Assembly: GCA_016800925.1 (NCBI GenBank)
Contig: JABCPU010000138.1
Location: 1-64,000, forward strand
Direction of reading: 5' to 3'
DNA: 64,000 bases
From: Suillus spraguei
Lineage: Eukaryota; Basidiomycota; Agaricomycetes; Boletales; Suillaceae
Shown: positions 12,470 through 27,405 of the stretch, piece by piece
Layout: every line of letters begins with the position of its first letter
How positions within the stretch are numbered: position 1 is the stretch's first letter
The notes under the pieces: generated by a model
Told to the model about the DNA's origin: nothing
Database searches by the model: none
Seen by the model: the letters and a program-made list of their open reading frames with translations, nothing else
Made by a program: the position numbers and the translations under genes

Positions 12470-13240
12470 ACCTGGTTCCCAGCACTTTGCATCGAGGAGC
12501 TTGTTGAACATCTTACATATAAGATGATCCATCCACCTGATTACTTCCCGCGTCGGGAAGATCCGCTCGAGGAAAGGCGTAACGAGGTACAGTATGATCT
12601 ATGATAATCTGACCACTTACAAAGCGGATGGCAGGAACTCGTGTCCTGTAATCCCGCAATTTGCACTACTGCGTAAATATTTAATATTCCGAGTCCCAGA
12701 ACGGCAAACAGAAAACTCACCGGTACTCACCGACCAACTGGAGCCCACACGTGGCTGCACTTTCTTATACCGTGACTGTAATCGTACAAGGATCACAACA
12801 CTTGCTGTAGCCTGCGAACCCAGAGTCGATGCCAGCCAGGATTTAAAATTGGTTCTTCATCTTTCACCTCTCCGATGAGTCAGCCTCTAGCATTGTTCGG
12901 TGTCAGTGACAGATAAGCTCAAGAATGTCCGAATTTTTGAAGCAGCTGTCTGTAAAAGAATTCGTGTAATATCGCTTCGTGGGTCTTGCTAATGTGATCC
13001 TTACCAATAGGGAGGATTGGAGACATTGTGACTTTCCTCGAGCGGATCTTCCCGAGGCAGGAGGTGATTGGGTAGGTGGACCATCTATGTGAGAGGTTCG
13101 ACAAGCTCCTCAATGCAAAGTGCTGGGAATCTGTTTTCAGTTTAACGTTCCGGGACTCGGGATATTTGTGATAATAACCGAATCGTAGAATTACAGGACA
13201 CGAGTTCCTGGCTGTCCGCTTTGTAAGTGGACAGCCTACC
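12470..13240. repeat. Permuted inverted duplication
   Basis: Two blocks occur twice. Block A (TTCCCAGCACTTTGCAT.. to ..GATCCGCTCGAGGAAAG) is at about 12477-12575 on plus and 13035-13130 on minus. Block B (TTACAAAGCGGA..CAGGAACTCGTGTCCTGTAAT..CGAGTCCC.GAACG) is at about 12615-12705 on plus and 13145-13230 on minus. The order along the plus strand is A, B, then A inverted, B inverted, so it is not a simple palindrome. Block A contains a short palindrome CTTCCCGCGTCGGGAAG. Confidence 0.65.
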
Positions 13241-13821
13241 AAAGTACGTCAATTTCCCCACACTTATTCAGATACTGATGTGACTGGCCAATGGAGAAGC
13301 ATCTGCTGGAAACGCTCAGTAACAAATGGTTAATAATCTTCTCACCGTCCACGAAGTGTATTCTCTGTCGTTTGGTATATATGCCGCAGGTTTATCGGAG
13401 AGCGACGTACGTAAGATTTCTAAACATCCAACAACATTAAATTGTCAATTGGCCATTGTGCCGCATTGCTCCTCATCTTCATGTATCGCCGTGCGGCCAG
13501 TGGTTGTTATCTTTAGATCAGTAGTCTGTTTCCCGAGATGTTTCAAATGCGATGAAACCAGGCCCAACTGCAGGGTTCTCAGTGCCGTGGCTACCACAAG
13601 GTGGCTCGTGTAAGCCGGGGGACGATTGCCTAGCAACAGGAGTCACAACATCCCACTGGCTTGCACCGGTGAGCGAGAAAAGGGCTGGATTTTCTCTCAT
13701 TTCCAGCAGTCTGTGAGTGGTCTGTAAGCACGTTTATGGTTCCGCGATCTGTCAATGAGAAGTTCCCACGGCTGCCGCAATGCGATGGGTGTTGATATTG
13801 GGGCCCGGAGCAACTGACGTA

Positions 13822-13827
13822 TATAAA
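13822..13827 (+). promoter_or_regulatory. TATA box of the glucose-6-phosphate isomerase gene
   Basis: TATAAA lies 65 bp before the start codon at 13892, a plausible spacing for a highly expressed fungal housekeeping gene with a short leader. A pyrimidine-rich TTTCCTCCTAATCC stretch lies between it and the ATG. Confidence 0.6.
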
Positions 13828-13891
13828 GTGGCGTCATATGCGAAAGATCAGCAAGATCTGTGATATACTTTCCTCCTAATCCACCATCATC

Positions 13892-15777
<1,886 letters not shown>

Positions 15778-16172
15778 ATTGTGGTTCCAAGGCTGTAATT
15801 TCGCGAGTAGACTGTAAAATAGTACCGACATATTCTTCCAAATCTCGATAACAGAGTGTAATTCTGTAACACAATTTCAAAACGCTTATAGATAAGAGAT
15901 AGGCCTCGGCTTGAAAAATTGAATGACTTTCGGGACCGCAGAAATTCTACACCGTGGCGTCAGCGTCGACACGTTCTCATTCCATCTGTCAATGACTTGT
16001 CTCATTGACGGACACTAGTACTGCCGTACGGGAGATGTCGATAAATTCATAATCCGATGCAGTATCATAGCGAAGTATCACATCGTTCTACATTGGTTTA
16101 CCCCTAAAAGTACGATGGTGCTCTACCAAATGAATAACACGACGGAATTCCGGACGAATCAGGTTTCCTCTG
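15778..16172. other. Intergenic between convergent genes
   Basis: 3' flanks of the isomerase and of the minus-strand membrane protein. No gene seen. Confidence 0.6.
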
Positions 16173-17868
16173 TTACGAAGATGAGCCAGTTGACTTGTGT
16201 GTGAGTTCCTGGAAGGCGATAGTGTCCATATCTGTTCCTTCGTCTGGGTTCGCCATGGCCTTGGCGTGATATTCTCGAACACCAAGGATGAGGCGTGGTC
16301 CCAGTATGAACATCTGCATGGCCTGAGCAATCTGAAGAATGCCATTATAAACGTCAACTCCCAAGGAAGATGAATCCTGTAGAAATAATGAGGAATGGTC
16401 AGAGATGTCGGCCACAGATGGCGTACCCCGATGGTAGGAGAGAGACTGCCTAGGTTCAAGCAAGCAACAACAGCGTATCTGGTACGCGCAAAACTTCAGT
16501 TGGAAAAGATAATGACATTCTGATCATAAGCTTACGCTGCAAAGTAGAATGCATGTGTTTCGATTAACACCCTGAAATAGCTCTCGAGGGATGGTTTTGC
16601 CGATGGCTGTCGCAGCTCATGAATATATTTCGCAGTAGTCCAGACCGCAAGACACAGCGTGGTAACCTCCCATCCAGTGGTTAGAATCCAAGTGTCAGTT
16701 ATCAAGGGTTGACTGCTTCCAGTAAAACTGCACTGAAAGGTTCCGGAGAGAATGGTCTCCACTGGTGTTTGATAAGATTCCTGTGCTCAAGTCATTTGTA
16801 GAGCTTACCCCCTGAAACACGGTTGCTTGCGACAATCACTGCGCATGTGATGTTGACAGCAAGGAAGAATACAACGAGAAAGATGAGCATCTTTCTGGAT
16901 CGCTGATACATGGCATATAACCGGGTGATCATGATGACTAGAATAATATTTCATTCAAGTCAATATCGCTAATACTTAGTGTAGCTTAAGTGCTAACTCA
17001 CCGCCCAACATGGCATTCACGAGCACAGATATCCCGCTTTGGAAGTAGTAGATAATAGTGCCTGAAAAACAGTGAGTAAGGAAGGAGCTTCGATGCTCCA
17101 AAAAACCTACAGCTGTGCAATCGTTATATTTGCTAAAGCAAAAATCCGGTCAAATTTCACTTACCTCTATGTAGAAGTATATTTAGACAGAGAAGAGTGA
17201 TGCTAGTAATTGCTGCAGAGTACTTACTGTATCTGTCAGTGAGACTGACGGGAGACTCCCTGCATATTACAGGTCAAAAGAAACATCCTAGTACATTTTT
17301 GAAACATACACAGCATGGTGACGCTGATGAGAAATGGCTGATTAGTACCGGGCCAACTTGTCAGCCTCACGTACATACACAACGAATATTATCCCAGCGC
17401 AACGCAGCTAGATGATTGAGGTCAGCATAACTTGTTAACTAATGGTTGTAAAATAACTTACGCTTAGATATAAGATAGTCATCAGGGACCAGCGTTTTCT
17501 CTGCCCCGAAATAACTTTATTGTCTAATTGTCCCCCTGACAAAGATTATGCTCACCCATATAAGTTCGGTCTGTAAAACCGTTCTCAGTGAGATATTTCA
17601 GGGCGTCAACATCAGCCTACCTCTTGTCCGAACGTCAGTGCTGGTGAACACCATAGGGACATCAGCAATGCATTGGATAAATACTATCTTGCTTACCCCA
17701 GTCGTATATTATGGCAGCAGATGATGCAACTGCAAAATCGAAGTCAAGGATAAAGTGAGATATCACCAACACTATCCGACTTGGTCTCCACGAACCTACA
17801 AAATAGCTGTAAAAGCGAAATAATTTGATTTCGGGCCACGAATTGGGATCACTTGAGACCGTGGCCAT
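16173..17868 (-). CDS. DUF6533 multi-pass membrane protein
   Basis: A gene of roughly ten small exons. The start ATG at 17868 gives MATVSSDPNSWPEIK. The first splice (exon 1 is 17796-17868) leads to VASSAAIIYDW, then ALTFGQE, TELIW, RKRWSLMTILYLS, and a piece ending SPVSLTDRY. Next come QSGISVLVNAMLG and ITRLYAMYQRSRKMLIF. The C-terminus has WTTAKYIHELRQPS and, in the last exon, NGILQIAQAMQMFILGPRLI, LGVREYHAKAMANPDEGT and a stop at 16173. The order and motifs are those of the large agaricomycete DUF6533 family of seven-helix proteins, whose function is unknown. Several internal exon borders are approximate, and two donors (GTTCGT, GTGAGC) are less usual. Confidence 0.75.
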
Positions 17869-18887
17869 ATTCAAGGAGTTGATATACCAGTAAGTCGGAC
17901 GTATACCGATCGTAGCGCATTTTCGACTCGTGCTAGATATACCACCAAAAGGCATTACATAAGTATGCGCATAAATATTGAGGAGACTGATCCGACAACA
18001 TGTTTAGGATATTTTGGGACCTGCAAAGTATGCATAAGACTAAGTATATAGTATATGCCACGCAGAATGTTTGAATACCGTGAAACGAGAAGGGTTGCGC
18101 GATTGCCGCACTGTGAGTATTTACTAGGTTTAGGGTGCCTTCTGGACAAAGCCTAGTTCAAACTGTTGATCCAGGCTCTCTACTGGTTCTTGTTTCCGGG
18201 TTCCTTTTGCACACCGGTACTTATTCACGGCGTCCAAATGCAGTAAATCAAGTAGTCATTGTCGATAGTGAGGCAAACGCTATTGTCCATCGCACGATTT
18301 CTGTTTCGAAGTTCCACAGCAAGCTTCGTAACGCCTGCGGTTCCGAAGACGTCAGACTGCAACAAGCATGTAGTTCGCCGACCTATCGAATGATGTTAGT
18401 CATTAAGAGGGAAAGATCGGCAGTGTCGTACATTCAGTAAGCAGCTTGATGTGAGAGAGCGGGCGAGTTCGCTGCTAAACATATAAAAGGTACGTGCCAG
18501 ACGGTGTTCCGGACCGATGAAGCTTCGAACGAGACCAATACGCTACCCTTTACCCTTTGAAAGCGCGTTTAACTTTCTCAGTCTGCTCTTGCCTAAAGAA
18601 TGCAACTTCGAGTTGGATTGTTGAGAATCATAAGGACATCGGGGAATGATATGTATACTGAAACATGCATACATGATGAACGTTATGAACGCTTGATCAA
18701 GTTACGACCTAGTTTATGCTTATATAAGCGCAGAAGTTCAATCGTTAAAGTAGAGTCTGTCTCTAAAACACAAGCACAGGCCAGGTAGGTATTGCAATTC
18801 ACTAGCAGTTGATGGGCTATAGCTAAACTCATATCATAGAAGGAACGTCCACTTTCCTTCACTACTCTACTATACAGATCGAGGACG
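17869..18887. other. Intergenic between divergent genes, with a possible TATA box
   Basis: Upstream region of the membrane protein and of the F-box gene. ATATAAAAGG at about 18480-18489 is a candidate TATA element, some 400 bp before the F-box start, which would imply a long or spliced leader. No coding region is supported. Confidence 0.4.
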
Positions 18888-20454
18888 ATGGCTGAATTAT
18901 TACCTCCGGAACTATGGTCATATATCTTTGGTTTGGCCGCGGATGAAGATACAATATTCTATCCTGGCCTTCCAACATCCATGACCCAGTCTTCCTGGGC
19001 ACGTTCTATGGTTACGGACTGGCAACTAAGGACGCCTCGCGATTCCATCAACATGGTCCAGCGCAGGAGCTATCTTACCAAGAAGGTGTGTCACGTTGAA
19101 AAAAAATAGGCAGTCAAGTCTCATTGTGACCCTCTCTTAGTCCATCATATCAACCTGCAAATCATGGCGTCGTCTTGGCCTCGAGTTCCTCGTCCGTTAT
19201 TTATTTTTCAATGACCCCTCGAAGCTCCGCTCTCTTACTGCCCTTCTCACTTCCAACCCCTCGCTGGGGTGGTGGACACGCCGTTTACACATAACTCACT
19301 TTCTCTACGACCGCGGTCCCTCCCTCGACGATTTCGAAGCCGCCCTCACATCTGTACTCGTTCAGACTCCCAACCTAGAGATTTTCATTGTCGATTGGCC
19401 TCTATCAAGGGCATTTGGGTCCATTGCGGATACGCTAGGTACGCATTGCAAGAACTTGCGCACGGCTCACTGGCACGTCCCTGCCGAACTCCTTCCCAAG
19501 GTCATATGGGCATTAGACGCCCTGCCGCTCATAGTTTCCCTTGCCGTCGAGTTCGATGCCCCACTGAAGGATTCTGACACGCTCACCTTGGGAAGCGCAC
19601 AAGATGTTAAGCTCCACCTCCCGAACCTTCAGCAGCTCATCCTGCGTGGGTACTCTGGTGAATTCCTCGAACAAGCCAGTGGCTGGAGCCTCCCTCTTCT
19701 ACGCAGTTTCTCCTTTGACTTTGGCAGCAAACTTGAAGATGTTCCCGATGTCCTGTCCTTCCTCGGTACCCATGGTACCAGCCTGCTCTTCCTTGATCTC
19801 AATTGTATCCCAGCACTTGATATCCGCACAATACTCGACCTATGCCCTCTCCTCACCGCTTTCTCTTTCAATCTCGACTGGAAGATCACACCCATCACCC
19901 AGAACACTGATGCAGGAGACGGACCTGTCGTTTTCACTAATCGTCCACACGAGCACATCGCACACATTGGGCTTCACGGGTTACTTTTTGCGTTTGGAGT
20001 GGGCCTTGCAAGCGCTTATGCCACCCCCGACCCTCTTCGCGCTCTCCTTGTGCAACATACAAATGACAGGAATTTTGCAGCGCTCACTAAAGCGAGTTTT
20101 CCTCGACTCGAACGAGTGCGCGTGTTGAGCCCCACGGTACTCATTGACCTAGAGCGTGCGGACAGGCCGCAAGGGAGTGGGATGGAACGCTGGGAGAGGT
20201 GGGCAGGGATGTGCGAAGGCATGAATATTCGTCTGGAGGACTGCACGGGCGCACTGTTGGGTACATTGCCTCAAGAGTATGAAGAGGACGAAGAGGACGA
20301 AGATGAGCTTGTGGAAGACAATGAGTATTATACGGACGACGAGGAACCGGCCAGACCAGGTGGAGTGGGTTTGTCAGAACTGAGGGCGCTGCTGGAGGAA
20401 TGTAGGAAGATGAGCGAAGAACGTGAGGACCCACCATTTGCATTACCGTATTGA
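18888..20454 (+). CDS. F-box-like protein with leucine-rich region
   Basis: Two exons (18888-19085 and 19141-20454, 55 bp intron) encode 503 residues. The start MAELLPPELWSYIFGLAADE is the agaricomycete F-box pattern (LP.E.W..I...A). The splice then gives SIISTCKSWRRLGLEFLVRY, completing the F-box. The middle is leucine-rich with irregular repeats (LPNLQQLILRGYSGEF, LPLLRSFSFDF, FLDLNCIPALDI), probably a solenoid for substrate binding. The tail is strongly acidic (EEDEEDEDELVEDNEYYTDDEE). Such proteins are expected to bind Skp1 in SCF ubiquitin ligases, but no substrate can be inferred. It converges on TRM44, 174 bp away. Confidence 0.85.
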
Positions 20455-20628
20455 TGACTTTGGGAGCATCAGTGTTTTGTTCTTGCTTTGTTAATATGCC
20501 GTCCATTCTCACTGATCTTAGATCTCATATAGTACCGAACACATGTAAGATCGCTATTCATATAACTTAGACCAATGGTTCATTACTATTTTGGTCTCGA
20601 AAAATGCTGTACAAAAGGGTGGCTACTG

Positions 20629-22487
20629 TCATGACGCCTCGTCGTGTCCTTTCCCCTCTGGAGTCCGCGTCTTGAATGCCCCTCTACGCACAACAACCTC
20701 CACAATCCTTCTTGCTCGATCCACAAAAACGCTCTGGTCTCCTGGAAGCCTCTCGCGACCTACGCACCAAATTCAAACGGTGAGCTGTGCTAAATTAGGA
20801 ATTCGAGAAAATGTAACACCTACCAACAATCGCCCAATTCCGCGTGCTAGGTATCCGAAGCGTGTCGCACTCGATCTTCCAGCCCAACCACCGGCTCAAA
20901 CGCGCAAGCCATATACGATAGGTCGAGTATTGAGACTTGCTCGTGCCCTCAGCGCCCATACCGAGGCTGGAAATGAAGACAGCCTCGTCCTCGGCCTCGG
21001 TTGACAATTCGTTGTCAGAGAAATCAAGCCCTGACGTCGCAGACGAACGAGTAAACCTCTCATCGAACATCCATGCACAGCAGGGTATGGAGAGGTACCC
21101 ACTTGCACCCGTGAGTGTTGCCAGTACAGGAAGCCACGGTGTTAATTCATCTGCGTGGTTCCCAATGAGGAATACCCCGGGCTCCCAAATGGCGTTCTCT
21201 TCATCGTTGTTGCTGCCTGGCGAAAGAAGTTGTGTGGGGTCAAGGGCGTGCACCTTTAAGGCTGCTTGTGACGAGTCGGGGTAATGTGCCCAGGAAGTCC
21301 GCGCGCGGAGATCGATACCATATCCCGAATAGCCCTCAGCCGAGAGAATATGTGTCAATAAACCGTTGCCACAGCTGCATAAAGAACGATAAAAGCCAAA
21401 AAGATATATAACGTTGCAGTCAAACTCACCCGAGATCAAGGAAGCCTCCAGATGGACGAGGCCAGGATGTCCATCGTGAATCATCCAGTTCCTTCACGTC
21501 GGCTAGATCAGCTGAAGTGGCGAATGTGTCCTTCCAGAAAAGCATTAGAAATGTTGCGATGCCGATATCCTAGGCAAATTAGTTAATATCAACTTTATAC
21601 CAACGGCATCCACACCTCGAATACATGCTTCAGGGGATCGGTGGTTTCCCTCCATGTATCTACTATCCCTTTATGGCGCTCACGCATTTTGAGATATACA
21701 TCTTGATATACTTCTCGGGGTATAAGGACATCATGGTGTACGCGTTTCTGATAATGAGTGAGTGCACCCCAAAGGTAACGGTGGAGTGTGTCAAGGAGTG
21801 CAAGTGCCGTACGGTAGAGGCGACTATTGGGGTCGGTAGGCGTACCTGGCAGCGGAATAACTTCAATACGCAGTGCCGGTTGTGCAGAAGCTGAATCTGA
21901 TGTTGTGGTGATGCTGGAAGGGAGGAACCGGAATGCAAGATGTGACACCATAGGATGGTAGTAGGGCAAGCTCTCTCCTTCAGGAACAAGTGGTGTAAGG
22001 ATCAACATGGACGGAAGGCCCGCAAATTCACCGGTTTCAAAGGCATAAAGCGTACAGTGCTGCTCTAGTTCCGAATCTCGACCCGGCCTGCGTGGCAGTA
22101 GTTTGCGATGTACATTGCGCACAGGGTAGTATCCCTCCAAACATGGAGCAGACGTTGGGATAGTGGTATCTGAGTCTGAGATGGTCTCCGAGCGCAAGAT
22201 CAATGTCGAATTGTACTCCGGGTGATGAATCAATTGTGAAACAGCTGCCTCGAACTGTTAGAGTAAAACGCATCAAGAAAACGCATCACATAACCTGTAG
22301 ACTACGCACGCACCAATTCAAGCGAGACATCAGCAGGACAGCTGACCAACGACTGGAATCTGAAGTGCGAGGGACTGAGATCTGAATTACGCAGCGAAGG
22401 CACGTCATGATGAAGCGGGCGGACATCGTGGGCACATGATGAATTCGAAGGATTGAATCTCGGTCGCTGAACTGAGCTCGTAGCCAT
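20629..22487 (-). CDS. TRM44: tRNA (uridine-2'-O)-methyltransferase TRM44
   Basis: Five exons (22314-22487, 21616-22254, 21430-21569, 20824-21374, 20629-20759) encode 544 residues. Splicing creates the S-adenosylmethionine motif: GGFLDLG joins CGNGLLTHILSAEGYSG, followed by YGIDLRARTSW. Further family signatures are FLIGNHADELTPWLPVLATL, IPCCAWMFDERF, ARLSRWLGWKIECD and LRIPSTRNWAIVGRERLPG. In yeast this enzyme makes 2'-O-methyluridine at position 44 of serine tRNAs. The start at 22487 is the first ATG in frame and gives an N-terminus rich in Ser, Pro and His before FEAAVSQLIHHPEYNS. The donor after exon 2 (GTGTGG) is weak, but the join FEDIGIATFLMLFW fits the family. Confidence 0.93.
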
Positions 22488-23222
22488 ACGTATAGGCGAA
22501 AATTGATAACTGCTATAGCTTACACAATGACTAGTAGTTGTAAGTGATCGTGGCACTGATCAAGCATTATGCATTCAGGTTATCAAGATGATAGCTGAGC
22601 TGGTAGTAATGCAGATTCTAGGGAAACTCCCGGTGGTGAATTATGTAAACTTTTGCATGAGTCCGTAAGTTCAATTCGCAACTGAACACCTGCCCTATAA
22701 CTACTCCTCTGACTACCGTCTCATTGTGGTCAAGAGATGCCAGTACCGAGTGGTTGCACTGTATCACTCGCAACTCACCATTCGGTTGTGCTGCTTGTAT
22801 TTGGTGCTACTGCCAGCGTCAACGACAGGAATATGACTGCAGCAAAGTCAGCGACATTAGCGACTACTTGATTCATAAGTCTCGCTATGGTAAATATGGG
22901 GAAAGTGCTGTAGCGGAGCTCACGGGATGCTCTCCCCTCCGTTCTTTAAGTGCTCATCAAGAGTAGGTAAGGACTTACGACCGTCTTTGTAGATCTGAAT
23001 CCCGAGCAAGGAGTTAACATTCATTTTGTAACCAGTGATGATTCTGACTCTCGATCGTTTTGTTTTGTAAGAGTCGAATTCATGCACTCATCGGATACCC
23101 CTAATCTTGCAACCCCTTTTAACTACCTCGAACATGGTCACTGTTCCCCCAAGCGCAGATCAGCCTGAGGGACCTGTTTCTCCCCACGATAATGTTTTAC
23201 AAGGTTCAGCCGGAGCGAAGGT
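22488..23222. other. Shared upstream region of TRM44 and the PLAC8 gene
   Basis: Divergent promoters. An ATG at 23134 begins 29 codons followed by a GTATGT donor, but splicing from it to the PLAC8 frame does not keep phase with any good acceptor I can find, so I did not include it in the gene. Confidence 0.45.
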
Positions 23223-23978
23223 ATGTCATATCCTGATGGTGAACGAGTTTTTCTAACAGCCTTGCCTCTCAAGCCAGTGCAATATGCTCCTGATGACCGG
23301 ACCGCTCATCCCCAACAACGCCAGGAGCAGATGCAACCCACAGAACAGATGAACGCTTCCGATGTACCACAGAAGGAAGGGAAACCAGTGGACCAGCGCA
23401 CTGGACAGAGTCAGAAGAAAGAAGAAGAAGGCTCTGGTTCGGGTTCAGGGCAACCTGGACCACAAGCTCGACCCAACAACTATTGGCACACTGGGCTGTT
23501 TAGTTGCTGGGACGATGCCGGGACTTGTGAGTCCCAGTCAATTTTACCACAAAGTAACTTAATCCACACCCTGCTTCACAGATTGCATGTCGTGTTGGTG
23601 CCCTTGCATGGTATATGGGAAAAACCGACAGCGGCTTGACCACTTGCAAGAAAACGATACAGCGGATCCGGAAAATGGTGGTTCGGGTTGCGACGCTGAT
23701 TGTTGTATGCATCTAGCACTTAACGTGTTGTGCGGCTTTGGATGGGTACTGCAGGTGAGTACATATTTTGCCGTTCTTCACAGATACACGTTAAGACGGG
23801 TTGCTAGCTCGGGCAAAGGGCCACATTGAGAGCGCGCTACCACATTGATGGAAGTCCCATCAACGATTGCCTGACTGCATTCTTTTGCATACCATGTGAA
23901 CTCAGCCAAGAGAGTCGAGAATTGGCAGAGGAGGAGATGGCTCCTCCGAACACTGAGAGGCAGACTCATAACACATAA
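23223..23978 (+). CDS. PLAC8 (cysteine-rich) family protein
   Basis: Three exons (23223-23526, 23582-23754, 23808-23978) give about 215 residues. A Gln/Gly/Ser-rich N-terminal half is followed by the PLAC8 domain: WHTGLFSCWDDAGT, then YCMSCWCPCMVYGKNRQRL, CDADCCMHLALNVLCGFGWV, and ATLRARYHIDGSPINDCLTA followed by FFCIPCELSQESRELAEEE. Cysteine positions agree with the family except that the usual Cys after the first splice is Tyr. Fungal members are thought to be membrane-associated and have been linked to metal or stress handling, but the function here is unknown. The start is uncertain: an in-frame stop at 23190 precedes the ATG at 23223. Confidence 0.85.
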
Positions 23979-24804
23979 GACAAACTACATCAGCGGGTTG
24001 GATTGTGCTACAGAGTGCTCCATAACATTCCGTAGCACTCTTTAGTGAATTACGTTTCCTTGATGTAGTCGTGTTGCCGCTCAATCATTTGCTTATTAGG
24101 ATTATCTTGCAAGTTGGAGGTCTGAAAATCCAATGTCATTACTACAGCTGCTTCTCAGGCTTCCTAGTCAGAGGTCCCCTTTCCTTTCACGTTTACCAGA
24201 ATGTAGGTGCCATCTTTTCTCTCTCCGAGATGTTCCTCATACTAACTTGAAGATCCCTCCGCGGTTGTGTTGCACAAGGTTAATGCTAGTACAACAGTTA
24301 GTCTAACAGTTAGATTACATTGCGTTAGTCGCGTTGAGCCCGTTATGTCCTTCACATCACTCGCTGGCAACGACGCAGTAGTCCTGATACATTACGCTGA
24401 TGCGGCGGCTTCAAGTTCATTGACTAAATTATTTAAAACAATCATGATCGGATTGGTAAATCGTTGCAAAAGTATTCTATGCATGAGAATATGATTGTTT
24501 GGGTGATCATATTGTATCGTATGAGTCACAGCCGAAAGTGCCACTTCGAGTTGGTTATTTGTGTTGCAATTCTAAATGTCACATGAGCATATTGGAACGC
24601 GTCGGAGTCGAAAGTACTATGGGTCCACAACCGCCACATCAATCCACATCAGATTGATCGATGGTTCTACCACACTTGCGCCACATTGGACGACCAGACA
24701 TAAGGCCAGCAGGAAGTGGTCGTCTTTCTTTGTCTTCTTAGTTCTCTACACTTCACCAGTTCTGCTCACCACGCTCAGTCAGCATAGCCACAACACCTAG
24801 AGTC
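23979..24804. other. Intergenic, no supported gene
   Basis: Includes a small direct repeat ACAGTTAG..ACAGTTAG near 24293-24312. No coding content is recognised. Confidence 0.5.
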
Positions 24805-27405
24805 ATGACCTCTGCCGGCGAGATTGACACATCGTCTACTCCGCCACGCGCCAATGCATCAACTCATGCTAGCACAATAGAATCCACCCAAAACAGTCGT
24901 GGGGCTGCTGTCATCAGTGAGAACATCGGCTTGGTTGGTGTGAAGTACGCGCCTTTCCTATTCTATCTTTGTTAAGTGGCACCCAACATTTCATCCAGGG
25001 TTAAAGAAGTCTGGCCATGGATTCAGCGGGACATCAAGCAGGCTAGGCAGTGCAAGGCAGATGCAATGCTACAAGCTCTCCTGCAGCGCGCTTCTTACGC
25101 TCCAGAGACCAAACAACCCGAGCTCCTGCAAAAATGCCTAAAGGCAGTTCTGCCGGTTTGCAATGGACAAATCTCCACTGGAGGTGTACACTCATCTGCC
25201 ATTGAGACAGCCCTGAAAAAATAGTGAGTGCTCAGTCGTTGACCGGACATTTTCACGCCTATAATGATTCCAAGCGTACGCCAGGAACAGAACCCGACTT
25301 CTACGGCCCTTCATTGAAGCCACTAACATTGCGCTGGTTTGTCTTGAAGAGATCGAGGCTGATGGGATCCGTGCTCCTGTCTCTGCCCCTGCCGTGAACA
25401 TGATCTGCCAGCAGAACGATATGCCCATGCACCAAAGCCACCAGACCTTGAAATCAATTCGGAAGCCCGACAGTGTTCTTCTTCCTCTGAACAGTGCATG
25501 CGCTCCCTTTGAGGATGAGAAGGGTGGTAAGAAGGGAAACAGAAGGGCAAACGGAAAGATGACGTGAAGGACGACACGAAGGATGACACCAGGCACGACA
25601 CAAAACGCAGGGCTCACATGGACATGAATGCGATGGCAAAGCCAAAAAATCTCCTGTGGAAAGATGTTCTAGCTTGCATCGAGTTCAAGAGAAAGACGGA
25701 CAGCAAGAAACCGATCAAATCGTCGCCACACTCTTCGCATAAAGTGAATGACTATGTTCTTACCAAACACGTAAGTCATTGTATTTTTTATATCAAGGTC
25801 AAACTAAATCGCTCAACCTGCAGTTGTATCCTCCTGCCTTACTGCTATACAGCCTTCCAAGGGCGGGTCCAGCTCCAAGCGTAAGGCCGGTGATCCTTTG
25901 GAATCCGTCGCCACAAAAACCAAGATCACTCCTGACTCGGACGAGCCAGATGTGACCGTCCAAATGGGTATGTATGCTGCCGAAATGTTTGCGGCAAATG
26001 TTGCCGTCAATCATTTGATCAATCTTATTGTCATCGGTGGGTCTATTCGTCTGTTGACATTGGTCACACTCTTACCAGCACTTTCACTGTTCTAGACGAT
26101 GTAATGTGGATCTGGTATTATGATCGGCAAGAAATCATTCAAAGCTCGGGCATTAACTTCATTCAAGATCTTCCTCGATTCATGGTACTGTTGTTTGCTT
26201 TACAACGATTCGAACTCGAGGACTGGGGACGAAACAAGGACTTTATCCCAGTTCAAGTTGATGGAAAACGATGCCACGAATTCAAAATTAAGGATGAAGA
26301 ACTTGGGGAAGTAGATTTGTTGCTTCACACCAGCCATGACGAAAGAGTAACGCACTACGGACTACAAGGACGGGCCACCAACGTGATCCCAGTCACTAGC
26401 GAGGCGCTCGCAAAGAAGTACGGTAACTTCCAGGATGGGATGGTGGCCAAGATCTTTTGGGGAGAGGCAAGTCGCACCAGTGAGCCAGCAATCTTGGAGA
26501 AGGTCAAAGAGATCGCCAAGGTGCATGATTCTGTAAAAGCCATATTCCTGAGCTGTTATGGCACCACACGTTCACGGATCCCACATCCGCCATCCGAGAG
26601 GCACTCGGTGTTCCGGAACCCGCCACAGGCAGTCGCGTACTATACATTCTCGTATTCCGCAAGTTCCACCTGATTACAAAGCTTCACAGCAAAGAGCTTT
26701 TTGACGTGTGGTATCAATGTATCCTGTGTACGTATTTTCATCGCACTCATGAGGCTCCCCATTGACATAGAGTGCAGGCCACATTACGTTGTGGAAGCGA
26801 GGGGTATTCCATCGAGATGTCAGCCCTGGCAACTTGATGTGGTACTGGAAAGAGGGGAAGCGGATGGGTGTCTTAAACGACTATGATCTATCTTCATTGA
26901 TAGATGACCAAGGTCCTCGGGGCAACGAGCGTACGGGCACGGTGCCATTCATGGCACTCGATCTTCTCTCTGCAAAGGCTCAACGAGGCGAAGTCAAACA
27001 CCTATGTCGCCATGATCTGGAGTCATTTATGTGGGTTTTTATCTGGATTTGCTTTTGTTACAGGGAGGGAGTCCTTCTACCAGAGGAATTGCGCCCCTTC
27101 GATGACTGGGCGAGATTAGACGCTGTGACATGCGGCGAGAAGAACCTTTTTTCTTATTCCACATCCTACCCTGCCCCTCGCACTTGGAGCCAAGCGTATG
27201 GCGTTTCCTCGTGCAGTGTGTCGTTGTACTTAAAAAGAATGTCCAATGTCGAACTGATCTCGAGCTCGAAGAGTTACTAATGGCTGCAGGAGCAGCCGAC
27301 CAGTCCAACGATGAGGAACTGGAAGGTATTGATGGTTCTCTGCTCATGTTTACAAACACGCAGAGCTGGGTTAGACTCTCTAAGCTCGGTAATCCTTCAC
27401 AGTAA
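24805..27405 (+). pseudogene. FunK1-type fungal protein kinase, frame broken
   Basis: Family segments occur in the right order: WPWIQRDIKQARQCKADAML, NMICQQNDMPMHQSHQT, LACIEFKRK, WIWYYDRQEIIQSSGINFIQ, DLPRFMVLLFALQRF, PELLWHHTFTD and SRVLYILVFRKFHLITKLHS. The kinase core has GVFHRDVSPGNLMWYW (catalytic HRD..N), NDYDLS (in place of DFG) and GTVPFMALDLL, then FDDWARLDAVTCGEK. Clear introns are 24945-24998, 25771-25852, 26037-26095 and 26728-26777. One missing base is needed at each of three homopolymers (GGG 25534-25536, AAAA 26535-26538, TTTTTT 27147-27152). The junction near 25222-25270 also cannot be spliced in frame. This is either a decaying gene or a good gene with base-calling errors. 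Confidence 0.8.

Noticed and set aside
23134..23220. Upstream coding exon for the PLAC8 gene
   Set aside because: Joining it to the main frame needs an acceptor in the wrong phase; left out until transcripts are seen.
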